A stretch of 64,000 nucleotides of DNA, taken from positions 186,001 through 250,000 of the forward strand of contig NZ_PZZL01000001.1 of NCBI RefSeq assembly GCF_003046185.1, in the 5' to 3' direction. Both the position numbers and the translations under genes were made by a program. Of this stretch, positions 54,251-63,686 are shown piece by piece. This stretch comes from Phreatobacter oligotrophus (GTDB taxonomy: Bacteria > Pseudomonadota > Alphaproteobacteria > Rhizobiales > Phreatobacteraceae). Each line of letters begins with the position of its first letter. Position 1 is the first letter of the stretch. Below the pieces are notes generated by a model, which saw only the letters and a list, made by a program, of their open reading frames with translations, had not been told where the DNA came from and made no database searches.

Positions 54251-56698
54251 CTATCCCGCGGGGAGGGCCGGGCTTGCCCGGCCGATCCGCCGCCAGTGCA
54301 GCGTCAGGCCGGCCGCGAGCAGGAGGAGGCCTGCCGCGGTGGCCCAGGGCCGCGGCACCAGCAGCAGCACGCCGCCGGCAAGGCAGATGATCCGCTCCAT
54401 GGCGTTCGCCTGGCCCAGCGCATAGCCCGCGAAGGCGACGCAGAAGCCGACGAGGGCAAGGCAGGCGGTCAGCGTCACCCACAGCACGGAAAGCCAGGCG
54501 GCGATGGTGCCGGGCATGCCGTAGACCGTCGCCCCCGCGGCATTGGTGCCGGCCGGCACCAGCATGAGCAGCTGCGCCCCATCGGGCGTGAGGCAGAACA
54601 TGAAGGGCACGATGAAGGCCGGCAGGGTGTATTTCCACGCCTGCATCGTCGTGCGGAAGGGCTCGCCGCCAGTGATGGCCGAGGCCGCGAAGGGGGCGAG
54701 CGCGGTCGGCGGCGACACGTCCGCCAGCACCGCATAGTAGAACATGAACATGTGTGCGGCGGCGGGCGGCACGCCGACCTTGATCAGCGCCGGCACCAGC
54801 ATGACGGCGGCGATGATGTAGCTCGCGGTGACCGGCACGGAGAGGCCGAGCACCCACATGGCGAGCGCCGCCATGAGCAGGATGAGGAAGACGTTCGAGC
54901 CACCGGCCGAAATGATGATGCCGGAAATGGTCAGGCCAAGGCCGGTGAGGTTCACCACCGAGACGATGATGCCGGCGCAGGCGCAGACCGCGACGATTCC
55001 GAGCGTCGAGCGCGTGCCGTCGAGCAGCGCGTCGATCATGCCGGTGCCGCCGGCCGGAACCGGTCGTCCGCTGCGCATGGCCGCAAGGCTCTGGGCCCCC
55101 GAGACCGCGACAGCCGCCGCGATGCCCCAGAAGGTCGCGACCGAGATGCGGTCGTTGAACAGCTCCTGGATGCCGAGCCCCTGTGGCCAGCCACTCACGC
55201 CGAAGAGCCAGGCGGCGAGCGCCGCCGCGCAGCCGACCGCGAAGGCCTCGATCGTCACCAGGCGGCTTTCCTCGCGCACCATGGACAGGACGAAGGCGAC
55301 GACGATCGACCAGTAGACCGCCATGAAGCTGGTGAAGCCCATCACCAGGAACACCGCGATCGCGCCGAGCGAGATGAAATGGTAGCCGCCGCGCTTGGTC
55401 AGCTCCCAGACCGAGGCATCCGAGGTGCGCACCGGCACGACGCCGAGGCGGCGGGAATCGGCCTCCGTCATCAGCCAGCACGAGACGTAATAGAGGACGG
55501 TCGGGATGGTCGCGTAGATGAGGATCTGCAGGTAATCGACGTCGAGGAACTCGGCGATGATGAAGGCCGCGGCGCCGAGCGTCGGTGGCGACAGGGTCGC
55601 GCCGATCCCTGCGGCGGAGAGCATGCCGCCGGCGACCTGCGGGTCGTAGCCCGAGCGCTTCAGCATGGGCCAGGCAAGGGTCGAGACAGTCACGGTGGTG
55701 GCGACGCCCGAGCCCGAGACGGTGCCGAGGAGAAAGCCCGAGGCGACCACGGCGCGTCCTGGGGCCGAGGGGGAGGGGTTCTTGCCGAAGAGCGCGAAGG
55801 CCCATTCGATGAAGAAGCGCCCGGCGCCGCCGCGGTCGAGCACCGCGCCATAGATGGTGAAGAGGATGATGAAGGTCGCCGCGACGTCCAGCGGCGTCGT
55901 GAACAGGCCCTCCAGCGTCAGGAAGTTCTGCCCGATGATGCGGTTGAGGCTGAAGCCGCGATGTTCGAATACATCCGGGATCAGCCAGCCCGTGCCGGCA
56001 TAGCAATAGATGAGGAAGACCGCCGCGATGGCCGGCAGCACCCAGCCGACGGTGCGGCGGGTGGCTTCCAGCACCAGCAGCATGAGGGCGAGGCCGAGGA
56101 CCAGTTCCTCGGCGGAGGGCTGCATGGCGCGGGTCTTGAACTCGTCGATATTGGTCGACAGGTACCAGGCGCAATAGAGGCCGAGCGCCGCGAAGAACCA
56201 GTCCGCCGGCTGAATCCGCGCCAGCCAGCGGTTGGCGACGAGCAGCGGATAGGCGGCGAAACAGGCGATCAGCACCCAGCCGAGCCCGTAGCCGAAGGGC
56301 GAGCGGCCTACCACCGCGATCCGCGGGTTCGGGTGGTGCAGGATATAGGCGAGCATGGCGATGGCGATGAGCGCCACCACGATCTCCTCGACGCTGACGC
56401 GCCGCGTCTGCGGGGCGCCGTCGCGGCCCGTCTTGGCGAGGGGATAGAGGATGAAGATGAGGGCGAGGCAGAGCGCCAGGAAGCTGGCGCGATAGACCGT
56501 CGTGGTGATCGAGAACTGCGTCCAGTACATCGCCGTGGCGGCGATGAGGAAGGCGACCGATCCGGTCAGCCACCCCAGCCAGCCGCCAACGCGCCGCGCC
56601 GGCCCGCCTTCCGAATCCGAGGACAGCTTCTCCAGCTCCTCGGCCGTCAGGACCCGTTCCGCGTCGCCTGACGCCGGCTTCAGCGCGTCGGTGGTCAT
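54251..56698 (-). CDS. TRAP-TAXI transporter fused permease (DctQ-DctM)
   Basis: An 815-residue fused membrane protein of the TAXI type. A hydrophilic start (1-35) leads into the small-subunit-like helices (about 40-190), then the large subunit with about 14 helices. Family motifs include GSGVATTVTVSTLAWPMLKRSGYDP, LSPPTLGAAAFIIAEFLDVDY and ADVSPPTALAPFAASAITGGEPF. It drives sodium-coupled uptake, with glutamate, oxoglutarate or related acids as commonly reported ligands; specificity is unknown here. It is the second gene after the TAXI receptor. Confidence 0.95.
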   Translation of the reverse strand: MTTDALKPASGDAERVLTAEELEKLSSDSEGGPARRVGGWLGWLTGSVAFLIAATAMYWTQFSITTTVYRASFLALCLALIFILYPLAKTGRDGAPQTRRVSVEEIVVALIAIAMLAYILHHPNPRIAVVGRSPFGYGLGWVLIACFAAYPLLVANRWLARIQPADWFFAALGLYCAWYLSTNIDEFKTRAMQPSAEELVLGLALMLLVLEATRRTVGWVLPAIAAVFLIYCYAGTGWLIPDVFEHRGFSLNRIIGQNFLTLEGLFTTPLDVAATFIILFTIYGAVLDRGGAGRFFIEWAFALFGKNPSPSAPGRAVVASGFLLGTVSGSGVATTVTVSTLAWPMLKRSGYDPQVAGGMLSAAGIGATLSPPTLGAAAFIIAEFLDVDYLQILIYATIPTVLYYVSCWLMTEADSRRLGVVPVRTSDASVWELTKRGGYHFISLGAIAVFLVMGFTSFMAVYWSIVVAFVLSMVREESRLVTIEAFAVGCAAALAAWLFGVSGWPQGLGIQELFNDRISVATFWGIAAAVAVSGAQSLAAMRSGRPVPAGGTGMIDALLDGTRSTLGIVAVCACAGIIVSVVNLTGLGLTISGIIISAGGSNVFLILLMAALAMWVLGLSVPVTASYIIAAVMLVPALIKVGVPPAAAHMFMFYYAVLADVSPPTALAPFAASAITGGEPFRTTMQAWKYTLPAFIVPFMFCLTPDGAQLLMLVPAGTNAAGATVYGMPGTIAAWLSVLWVTLTACLALVGFCVAFAGYALGQANAMERIICLAGGVLLLVPRPWATAAGLLLLAAGLTLHWRRIGRASPALPAG

Positions 56699-56762
56699 GG
56701 CCGTTCCCCTGTCGCTTCTCGTCCCCCGACGAGGCGCCGCTGGCCTGCCGCCAGCGGCACGG

Positions 56763-56792
56763 AAAAAGCCGGAACGGTCTCCCGCCCCGGCT
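56763..56792 (-). terminator. Hairpin between the TAXI receptor and permease genes
   Basis: On the minus strand a 6-bp GC stem (agccgg with ccggct, loop 14 nt) is followed by five T. It lies downstream of the receptor gene and before the permease gene, so it could act as a partial terminator that keeps receptor mRNA more abundant. Confidence 0.55.
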
Positions 56793-56813
56793 CCCGCTAT
56801 TCGTGCGTCGCGA

Positions 56814-57782
56814 TCAGATCGAGACGCCGCGCGCCTTGTAGAAGGCCTCCGCCGCCGGATGGAACGGCGCGGCCAGCTTCACCGCGGCGGTCTGCAGCGT
56901 GAGCTTGCGAGCCTCGGGGTGGATGGCCTGCATGTCCGTGAGGTTGTTGAAGATGCCCTCGAGGATCAGCGTCACGAGATCGTTCGGCGCCTTGGCATCG
57001 ACCAGCATGACATTGGCGACGCCGATGCCGGAAACGGCCTGGGTCTGCCCCGGATAGGAGTTCGGCGGCATGATCGATTCCCGGTAGAGGCCGGGATATT
57101 TCTTGTTCATCTCGACCAGCTCCTTCGAGGTGTCGAGGAGCTTGAAGGCCGTGCGGCCCGACTGGGCGAGGTCGCGGATCGCCGCCGTCGGCACGCCGCC
57201 GCCCCAGAAGAAGCCGGCGATCTTGCCGTCGGCGAGGGCATTGGCGCTCTCGGCGACGCCGAGATTGTCACGGATGATGTCGGTCTTCGGGTTGAGGCCG
57301 GCGGCCTCCAGCGTGCGGTCGGCCCAGCCCTCGGTCGAGGAGCCGGCAGAGCCGACGCCGATGCGCTTGCCCTTCATCTCGGCGACCGAGTTGATGGCGG
57401 GCGTCGCCACGGCGTGCAGCACGTTGTCGTAGAGCACGGCGATGATGCGCACCTCGCGCTTGCCGCCGCGGGCATAGGCGCCGACGCCGTTCAGCGCGTC
57501 GACCACGGAGTCCAGCGTCGAGAAGCCGATATCGGCATCGCCGGCCGAGAGCAGGTTGATGTTGTCGACCGAGCCGCCGGTGACCTGCGACGTCGCCTGG
57601 ACGTTCGGCACCTTCTCGGTGAGCACGCGGGCAAGGCCGCCGCCATAGACGAAGTAGACGCCGCCGGTGCCGCCCGTGGCGACGGTGAGGCGGCGGCGGG
57701 CCTGGGCCAGCGCAGGCGCGCCAAGGCCAAGGAGGGCAGTGCCGGCGACGAGCGCCGCACGACGGTTCAGGATCAGGGTCAT
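56814..57782 (-). CDS. TAXI-family TRAP transporter solute-binding protein
   Basis: A 322-residue periplasmic receptor. Start ATG 57782 leads to NRRAALVAGTALLGLGAPALAQ, a twin-arginine-like leader cleaved after ALAQ. Mature features are TVATGGTGGVYFVYGGGLARVLTE, SVDNINLLSAGDADIGFSTLDS, and GKRIGVGSAGSSTEGWADRTLEA. It delivers ligand to the fused TRAP permease encoded next. The pair is a complete two-gene TAXI-TRAP system. Confidence 0.95.
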   Translation of the reverse strand: MTLILNRRAALVAGTALLGLGAPALAQARRRLTVATGGTGGVYFVYGGGLARVLTEKVPNVQATSQVTGGSVDNINLLSAGDADIGFSTLDSVVDALNGVGAYARGGKREVRIIAVLYDNVLHAVATPAINSVAEMKGKRIGVGSAGSSTEGWADRTLEAAGLNPKTDIIRDNLGVAESANALADGKIAGFFWGGGVPTAAIRDLAQSGRTAFKLLDTSKELVEMNKKYPGLYRESIMPPNSYPGQTQAVSGIGVANVMLVDAKAPNDLVTLILEGIFNNLTDMQAIHPEARKLTLQTAAVKLAAPFHPAAEAFYKARGVSI

Positions 57783-57931
57783 CGACGTTTCCTCGGGAAC
57801 GGGCGGGCCGGTTGATCCGGCCTTCGGGCGAAAAATTCGCGAGGACAGAAGCATGACGGGGCGGTGAAGGGAAGCCCCGCAGGCGGCAGCCAGCCCGGTG
57901 ACCGGCTGCCGCAGTGGCGGAATACCGCAGG

Positions 57932-59290
57932 TCAGGCGGCCTTGATGACGTTGAAGAATTCGTCGACCTGCCGGCGGATGGCCTGCGTCTGGCTGTCGAG
58001 CTCCGTGGCCGCCGTCAACACGAAGGTCGAGGTGCTGCCCGTTTCGCTCGCCGCCTGGCTGACGCCGGCGATGTTGGCCGAGACCTCCTGGGTGCCGTGG
58101 GCGGCCTCCTGGATGTTGCGGGTGATCTCGCCGATCGCCGATTGCTGCTCGCCGACCGACGAGGAGATCGCCCCGGCAATGGCGCTGATCGTCTCGATGG
58201 TGGCGCCGATCTGGGTGATCGAACTGACGGACTGGGCCGTCGCCGACTGGATCTGCGCGATCTGCACGCCGATCTCGTCGGTCGCCTTGGCCGTCTGGCT
58301 GGCGAGGCTCTTCACCTCAGAGGCGACGACCGCGAAGCCCTTGCCGGCCTCGCCGGCGCGGGCCGCCTCGATCGTGGCGTTGAGCGCGAGGAGGTTGGTC
58401 TGGCCGGCGATATTGGCGATGAGGTTGACCACGTCGCCGATCCGCTGGGCAGCCTCGGCGAGACCGTCCATGACCACCTTGGACTGGCGGGCCTGGGTGA
58501 CGGCCTGCGTGGCGATCTCGTTCGAATGGCTCACCTGGCGGCCGATCTCCACGACTGCAGTGGAGAGCTCCTCAGAGGCTGCCGCCACCGTCTGGACGTT
58601 CGAGGCCGACTGCTCCGAGGCCGCCGCCACCGCGGTCGACTGGCGCGTCGTCTCTTCCGCATTGGCGGCGAGGCTGTTGGCATTGCTGGTGAGCTGGTGG
58701 GCGGCATGGCCCATGGCGTTCAGCGACTGGCTCATATCCGTGTTGAACGCGGCGATCGCGGCGTTCATGCGGTCCTGCCGCTGCTGGCGCTCGGTCAGCA
58801 TGGCCTCCTGGTAGACGGAAATGGCGAGGTCCATGTCGATCATGACCGCTGCATTCACCGCCGTCAGCATCTTCGAGAGCTTGGCGGGGCGCCACTTGTA
58901 GGTCGCGACCGCCAACGTTGCGAGCTCGCTCATCACCATGTTGTAGCCGCCGATATACCAGCGCGGCTCAAGCCCGATCTTGTTGTGGATGTGGCCGATG
59001 GTGCGCACGCCGCGCATGTACTCGGCGTCGAAGGAGCCGTCGAAGAGCCGTGCCCAGTGGCTGCCCTGGACCTTCTTGAGGCGGGGAATGTCACTGCCCA
59101 GCATGGCCGCGAGGTTCGGCTCGGCTGAGACGTGGCGATAGAAAGCTTCGAGGATCTGCGGAAGCTTCGGTTCCACGACCTTCCAGAATTCGCGCAGCAG
59201 GATGGAGGTTTCCGGGGTGATGCGCATGAAGCGCATACGAGTCGAGCGTTCGGCGGCCTCGTCCGAGGCCCCGGGGGGCATGTGTTTCAT
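57932..59290 (-). CDS. Globin-coupled methyl-accepting chemotaxis protein (HemAT-like)
   Basis: A 452-residue soluble receptor. The start [13 protein letters not shown] follows ATG 59290. The protoglobin-type sensor (about 20-175) has [26 protein letters not shown], in which the His is the proximal heme ligand. The signalling part (about 185-452) has the MCP hairpin [35 protein letters not shown]. It should sense oxygen or other gas through heme and signal to CheA. No che genes are close, so it relies on distant ones. Confidence 0.93.
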   Translation of the reverse strand: MKHMPPGASDEAAERSTRMRFMRITPETSILLREFWKVVEPKLPQILEAFYRHVSAEPNLAAMLGSDIPRLKKVQGSHWARLFDGSFDAEYMRGVRTIGHIHNKIGLEPRWYIGGYNMVMSELATLAVATYKWRPAKLSKMLTAVNAAVMIDMDLAISVYQEAMLTERQQRQDRMNAAIAAFNTDMSQSLNAMGHAAHQLTSNANSLAANAEETTRQSTAVAAASEQSASNVQTVAAASEELSTAVVEIGRQVSHSNEIATQAVTQARQSKVVMDGLAEAAQRIGDVVNLIANIAGQTNLLALNATIEAARAGEAGKGFAVVASEVKSLASQTAKATDEIGVQIAQIQSATAQSVSSITQIGATIETISAIAGAISSSVGEQQSAIGEITRNIQEAAHGTQEVSANIAGVSQAASETGSTSTFVLTAATELDSQTQAIRRQVDEFFNVIKAA

Positions 59291-59618
59291 TGTGGCGTTC
59301 CCAAAGGACGTCTGCGGAGCAGATCGGGTTTTACCGTCACTTCGGGGGGGAGCGGCGGTCTGCACTGCCGGCGGGTGCTTGGACAGCACGACCCGTCACA
59401 TGAACGGTGCGCCGAAGCGGTAAAATCTTCCTAAATTACCGCAAGGGAAAAGCGTAATTTCGTGGCGACGTGCCTCGATTTTGAGCCACGTCAAAGGCTC
59501 AAATGCGAATGAATCCGCTCACCTTCGGTTGACGTGCCACGTCAGGTCGCAGGCCGTGCCTCTGTGCGACGCCGTCCAGACGGGCCGAACCGGCGCGGCT
59601 CGGCCCCGTCGGGACCAC
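59291..59618. other. Intergenic region between the globin-coupled MCP and yghU-like genes
   Basis: 328 bp without a gene. It contains the promoter side of the chemoreceptor gene, an AT-rich stretch near 59420-59460, an inverted repeat (ttgagcc with ggctcaa, 59481-59502) and a GC stem (gggccga with tcggccc, 59582-59606) just before the yghU-type gene end. I see nothing else. Confidence 0.6.
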
Positions 59619-60491
59619 TCAGGCGGGCTTCGCCAGCTTGTCCTCGGTCTTGGTGTCGAAGTCGCTGGCTTCGTGCCGCTCGCGGAGCTGGCTCGCGGGA
59701 TCGCCCGTCACGCGGTTGACCATGCGGCCCCGCTTCACCGCCGGCCGCTCGAAGAGCTGCTCCGACCAGCGCACCACGTTGGTATAGGTGTGGACCTCGA
59801 GGAATTCGCCGGCCTCATAGAGCAGGCCCTTGGCGAGCTGCCCGTACCAGGGCCAGATCGCCATGTCGGCGATGGTATACTCGTCACCGGTCACATAGGG
59901 CGTCTCGGCCAGGCGGCGGTCGAGCACGTCCATCTGCCGCTTCACCTCCATGGCGTAGCGGTCGATGGCATATTCGATCTTGGTCGGCGCATAGGCGTAG
60001 AAATGGCCGAAGCCGCCGCCGAGGAAGGGCGCCGAGCCCATCTGCCAGAACAGCCAGGACAGCGTCTCGGCGCGGGCAGCCGGCTCCGTCGGCAGGAAGG
60101 CGCCGAACTTCTCGGCGAGATAGACGAGGATCGCGCCGGATTCGAACACCCGCACCGGCTTGTCGCCGCTGTGGTCGACGAGGGCCGGAATCTTGGAGTT
60201 CGGATTGGCCGCGACGAAGCCCGACGAGAACTGAGCCCCCTCGTTGATGCGGATGAGCCAGGCGTCATATTCCGCGCCGGCATGGCCGAGGGCGAGGAGC
60301 TCTTCCAGCATCACCGTCACCTTCACGCCATTAGGCGTGCCGAGCGAGTAGAGCTGCAGCGGATGGCGTCCGACCGGCAGGTCCTTCTCGTGGGTCGGAC
60401 CGGCGATGGGACGGTTGATATTGGCGAAGCGGCCGCCGCTCGCCTTGTTCCAGGTCCAGACTTTCGGGGGCGTGTAGTCGGATGCGGTCAT
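59619..60491 (-). CDS. yghU: YghU-type glutathione S-transferase
   Basis: A 290-residue transferase of the YghU/YfcG group, with N-terminal extension PPKVWTWNKASGGRFANINRP (about 8-28). The thioredoxin-like domain contains LYSLGTPNGVKVTVMLEEL and NPNSKIPALVDHSGD, where Asn/Thr-Pro-Asn replaces a Ser/Tyr active site. GST C-terminal helices include GEYTIADMAIWPWYG-like features. YghU shows disulfide-bond reductase activity with glutathione. Monocistronic. Confidence 0.92.
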   Translation of the reverse strand: MTASDYTPPKVWTWNKASGGRFANINRPIAGPTHEKDLPVGRHPLQLYSLGTPNGVKVTVMLEELLALGHAGAEYDAWLIRINEGAQFSSGFVAANPNSKIPALVDHSGDKPVRVFESGAILVYLAEKFGAFLPTEPAARAETLSWLFWQMGSAPFLGGGFGHFYAYAPTKIEYAIDRYAMEVKRQMDVLDRRLAETPYVTGDEYTIADMAIWPWYGQLAKGLLYEAGEFLEVHTYTNVVRWSEQLFERPAVKRGRMVNRVTGDPASQLRERHEASDFDTKTEDKLAKPA

Positions 60492-60545
60492 CGGGGGCTC
60501 CAGCGGGGGAGCCGCCGCAGCGGCTCCCGGAAGAGGACAGGGCGC

Positions 60546-60944
60546 TCAGGCGCCGCGATACTGTTCGTCGGTGACCGGCTCCATCCAGTCGACATGGCTG
60601 CCGTCCAGCGCCTCGTGGATGGCGATATGGGTCATGGCGGTCTTCGGCCCGGCGCCGTGCCAGTGCTTCTCGCCCGGCGGGATCCAGACGGTGTCACCGG
60701 CGCGAATCTCCTCGATGGGGCCGCCGAGCTTCTGGACGAAGCCTGAGCCGGCGGTGACGAAGAGCGTCTGCCCCAGCGGATGGGTGTGCCAGTTGGTGCG
60801 CGCGCCCGGATCGAAGCGGACGACGGCGGCGCGGACCCGGGCCGGCGCCTCGGTCTCGATGATGGGGTCCTGCCAGACGCTGCCGGTGAACCAGGCTGCC
60901 GGGGGGCGCCGCGATTCCGTCGCTCCGCAACGCTTGATGTCCAT
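60546..60944 (-). CDS. Cupin domain protein
   Basis: A 132-residue single-domain cupin. ATG 60944 gives [12 protein letters not shown] with ggagag upstream. Motif 1, [20 protein letters not shown], and motif 2, [16 protein letters not shown], give four possible metal ligands (three His and one Glu). Similar proteins are often annotated as quercetin dioxygenase-like or carboxymuconolactone-linked cupins. Its substrate is not known. It lies 54 bp before yghU on the same strand. Confidence 0.88.
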   Translation of the reverse strand: MDIKRCGATESRRPPAAWFTGSVWQDPIIETEAPARVRAAVVRFDPGARTNWHTHPLGQTLFVTAGSGFVQKLGGPIEEIRAGDTVWIPPGEKHWHGAGPKTAMTHIAIHEALDGSHVDWMEPVTDEQYRGA

Positions 60945-61165
60945 GATGCTCTCCCTGGCCTGTCGTTCGCCGGCGCCTCGTTCACTGTGGCGCCCGGCCG
61001 CGACAATATGGTGTCCGCCCGGCGCGGCAAGGGGGCCTCGCCGCATTCCCCATCGTCCCGGATACGCCTTGGACCATGGACCCGTCTTGGCCTAGCATGC
61101 GTTCATCGCCATTGGGCGCAGGAAGAGCACGTAGATCCTCCTGAACAAGCCAACGGGAGAAAACG

Positions 61166-62458
61166 ATGCACAAGAGCGCCGAGGAGACCCTGTCCCATCG
61201 ACCGAGCGGCCTGTCGCGCCGCGGGGCCATGGGCGCCAGCCTTGCCACCATCGCCGCCGTCACGGGTGGCGCCAGCCTCGCGGGCATGCCCCGGACGGCG
61301 CTGGCCCAGAGCGCGCCGGCTCCTGCCGCGGCGCCCGCCCGTCCCGCCGGCCCGCAGCCCTTCGACTTTCCCGGCAAGGAGCGCGGGCTGAAACTGCTTG
61401 GCGACCGGCCGCTTGTCGCCGAGACGCCGGAGGCCCTGCTCGACGACGACACGACGCCCATCGCCAAGTTCTTCATCCGCAACAATGGCCAGATCCCCGC
61501 GGAGATCACTGACCGCGACGGCTGGCGCTTCACCGTCGAGGGTGAGGTGGAGCGTCCGCTCACCCTGTCCGTCGCCGAGCTCAAATCCCGCTTCCAGGCC
61601 CAGACCTTCCGCATGGTTCTGGAATGCGGCGGCAATGGCCGCTCCTTCTTCCAGCCGGCCGCCCGCGGCAACCAGTGGACCAATGGCGGCGCCGGCTGCG
61701 CCGAATGGACCGGCGTGCGCCTTGCCGACGTGTTGCAGGCCGCCGGCCTGAAACCCACGGCGAAATTCACCGGTCATTTCGGCGCCGATCCGCATCTCTC
61801 CGGCGACACCGACAAGGATGCCATCTCCCGCGGCATGCCCATCGAGAAGGCGCTGGAGCCGCATTCCCTCATCGTCTGGCAGATGAACGGCGAGCCGCTG
61901 CCGCATATCCATGGCGGGCCGCTGCGCCTCGTCGTTCCGGGCTGGCCGGCCTCGCTCTCGTCCAAGTGGCTGAAGCGCATCCTCGTCCGCGCCACGCCCC
62001 ATGACGGCCAGGGCATGGGCGGCACGTCCTACCGCATGCCGACCCAGCCGATCATCCCCGGCTCCAATGTCGACGGGAAGACCAACTTCGCCGACATGAC
62101 CTCCATGCCGCTGCGCGCCATCATCACCGCGCCGGCCAATGGCACCCGCCTGCCGGAGGCGACGCGCCACCTCCCGCTGCGCGGGGCGGCCTGGGCTGGC
62201 GATTACGAGGTGGCCAAGGTCGAGGTCTCGGCCGATGCCGGCCAGCGTTGGCAGACCATGACGCTCAGCCGCCCGCGCAACCGCTACGACTGGGTCCGCT
62301 GGACCGGCACCGTCGAACTGCCGACGGCCGGCTACTACGAGCTCTGGGTCCGCGCCACGGACTCGCGGGGCATCGCCCAGCCTCATGTGGCCACCAACTG
62401 GAACCCGCAGGGCTACGGCGCCAATCCGCTCCACCGCGTCGCCGTTCTGGTGGGCTGA
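61166..62458 (+). CDS. sorA: SorA-like sulfite dehydrogenase, molybdopterin subunit
   Basis: A 430-residue periplasmic molybdoenzyme of the sulfite oxidase family. The Tat signal is LSRRGAMGASLATIAAVTGG, with cleavage near ALAQ. The Mo-binding Cys is in LECGGNGRSFF (about residue 153). The dimerisation domain starts about 300 and ends QGYGANPLHRVAVLVG. It oxidises sulfite to sulfate and passes electrons to the cytochrome encoded 3 bp downstream. Assignment to SorA rather than SoxC follows from the single heme partner and the lack of other sox genes. Confidence 0.88.
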   Translation: MHKSAEETLSHRPSGLSRRGAMGASLATIAAVTGGASLAGMPRTALAQSAPAPAAAPARPAGPQPFDFPGKERGLKLLGDRPLVAETPEALLDDDTTPIAKFFIRNNGQIPAEITDRDGWRFTVEGEVERPLTLSVAELKSRFQAQTFRMVLECGGNGRSFFQPAARGNQWTNGGAGCAEWTGVRLADVLQAAGLKPTAKFTGHFGADPHLSGDTDKDAISRGMPIEKALEPHSLIVWQMNGEPLPHIHGGPLRLVVPGWPASLSSKWLKRILVRATPHDGQGMGGTSYRMPTQPIIPGSNVDGKTNFADMTSMPLRAIITAPANGTRLPEATRHLPLRGAAWAGDYEVAKVEVSADAGQRWQTMTLSRPRNRYDWVRWTGTVELPTAGYYELWVRATDSRGIAQPHVATNWNPQGYGANPLHRVAVLVG

Positions 62459-62461
62459 CGC

Positions 62462-62800
62462 ATGGCCCGTTCGATCCTTCTGGCCGCCGCCCTCGTGATG
62501 ATGGCGGTGGCGGGCGATGTCCGTGCCGACGAGAGCCCGGCCGACATGCCGGACTTTCCCGGCCGCGACGAGACCTTCGGCTATTGCATCGGCTGCCACT
62601 CGATGAAGGTGGTGGGTCGCCAGGGCATGGACCGCGACCGCTGGGATTCAACGCTCAGCTGGATGAGCGAGAAGCACAACATGCCGGCTCCCGACGCCGA
62701 GACCCGCAAGCTGCTGCTGGACTACCTGGAAAAGGCCTATCCCGCGGCCACTCCGGCCCAGGGTGGCGGCTTCGTCGTGCCCTTCGCTCCGCAGCGCTGA
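62462..62800 (+). CDS. sorB: SorB-like c-type cytochrome subunit
   Basis: A 112-residue exported cytochrome. The signal peptide (1-22) ends at VRA-DE. The heme site is CIGCH (about 42-46), and the likely axial Met lies in WMSEKHNM near 68-75. It ends with a short hydrophobic tail. Spacing of 3 bp to sorA implies coupled translation. It should accept electrons from the molybdenum subunit and pass them to the respiratory chain. Confidence 0.88.
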   Translation: MARSILLAAALVMMAVAGDVRADESPADMPDFPGRDETFGYCIGCHSMKVVGRQGMDRDRWDSTLSWMSEKHNMPAPDAETRKLLLDYLEKAYPAATPAQGGGFVVPFAPQR

Positions 62801-62804
62801 GCCT

Positions 62805-63527
62805 TCAGTCGCTGGTGCGCATCGACCAGGTGGCATGCCGGACGCCCGGCGTGCGGCCGACGGCGGCGATGACCCCCTCGAGTTCGCCGGGCTTGGCGGT
62901 GGACGCGGCGAGCACGACGGTCAGCTCCGTCGTCTCGTCCGACAGGTCCTCGGTCGAGGTCTCCCGCACCGCGTAGTTGTGCGCCTCGAGATGGCCCTCG
63001 ACCACCTCGCGGATGCGCCCGATATCCTCCGAGGACGCCGAGACGTGGAGCTCGTAGGTTGCCTCCGTCGTGGTCTCGTCCAGCGGCTGGCGGTTGATGA
63101 GGTTGACCAGCGGCCTCAGCGCCGTGTTGGCGGCAAGGACGAAGAGTGCGATCAGCACCGCCTCGGCGACGAAATCGGCCCCGGCCGTGGCGCCGACCGC
63201 CGCCGAGCCCCAGAGGGTCGCCGCCGTGTTGAGGCCGCGGATGTTCAGCCCCTCGCGCATGATGACGCCGGCGCCGAGGAAGCCGACGCCGGAGACCACA
63301 TAGGCCAGCACATGGGCGGCACTGGCATTGCCGTTGAGCCGCATGCCGATGTCGACGAAGGCGGCAGCGCCCACCGCCACCAGCACATTGGTGCGCAGGC
63401 CCGCGGTGCGCTGCCGGAATTGCCGTTCCGCGCCGATCAGCGTGCCCAGCACGAAGGCCGTGGCGAGGCTGATGATGGTGTCGAGAAAGGGCACCAGCTG
63501 GAAGGATTGGACGGCGGCAAGGGTCAT
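62805..63527 (-). CDS. mgtC: MgtC/SapB family protein
   Basis: A 240-residue membrane protein. Five membrane helices fill residues 10-140, with GTLIGAERQFRQRTAGLRTN in the first loop and GLNIRGLNTAATLWGSAAVGA near 105, both typical. A C-terminal soluble ACT-like domain (about 150-240) completes the long form. MgtC proteins help survival at low magnesium and bind F-type ATPase. Convergent with sorB (4-bp gap). Confidence 0.92.
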   Translation of the reverse strand: MTLAAVQSFQLVPFLDTIISLATAFVLGTLIGAERQFRQRTAGLRTNVLVAVGAAAFVDIGMRLNGNASAAHVLAYVVSGVGFLGAGVIMREGLNIRGLNTAATLWGSAAVGATAGADFVAEAVLIALFVLAANTALRPLVNLINRQPLDETTTEATYELHVSASSEDIGRIREVVEGHLEAHNYAVRETSTEDLSDETTELTVVLAASTAKPGELEGVIAAVGRTPGVRHATWSMRTSD

Positions 63528-63686
63528 GGGCGTCAGGTCCGCGGGCAGGGCGCCAGCCTGGGGAAGGTCCCGGGGCGCAGAGGCCGCAGCCGCATGCCCC
63601 GAGTCAAGCCGAAAGAGGGCGTGGACAGTCCCGCCCTTGCCGCTGGCCTGTGACCGCGGGATGACGCTCCGGGGCGCTGGCGCTGT

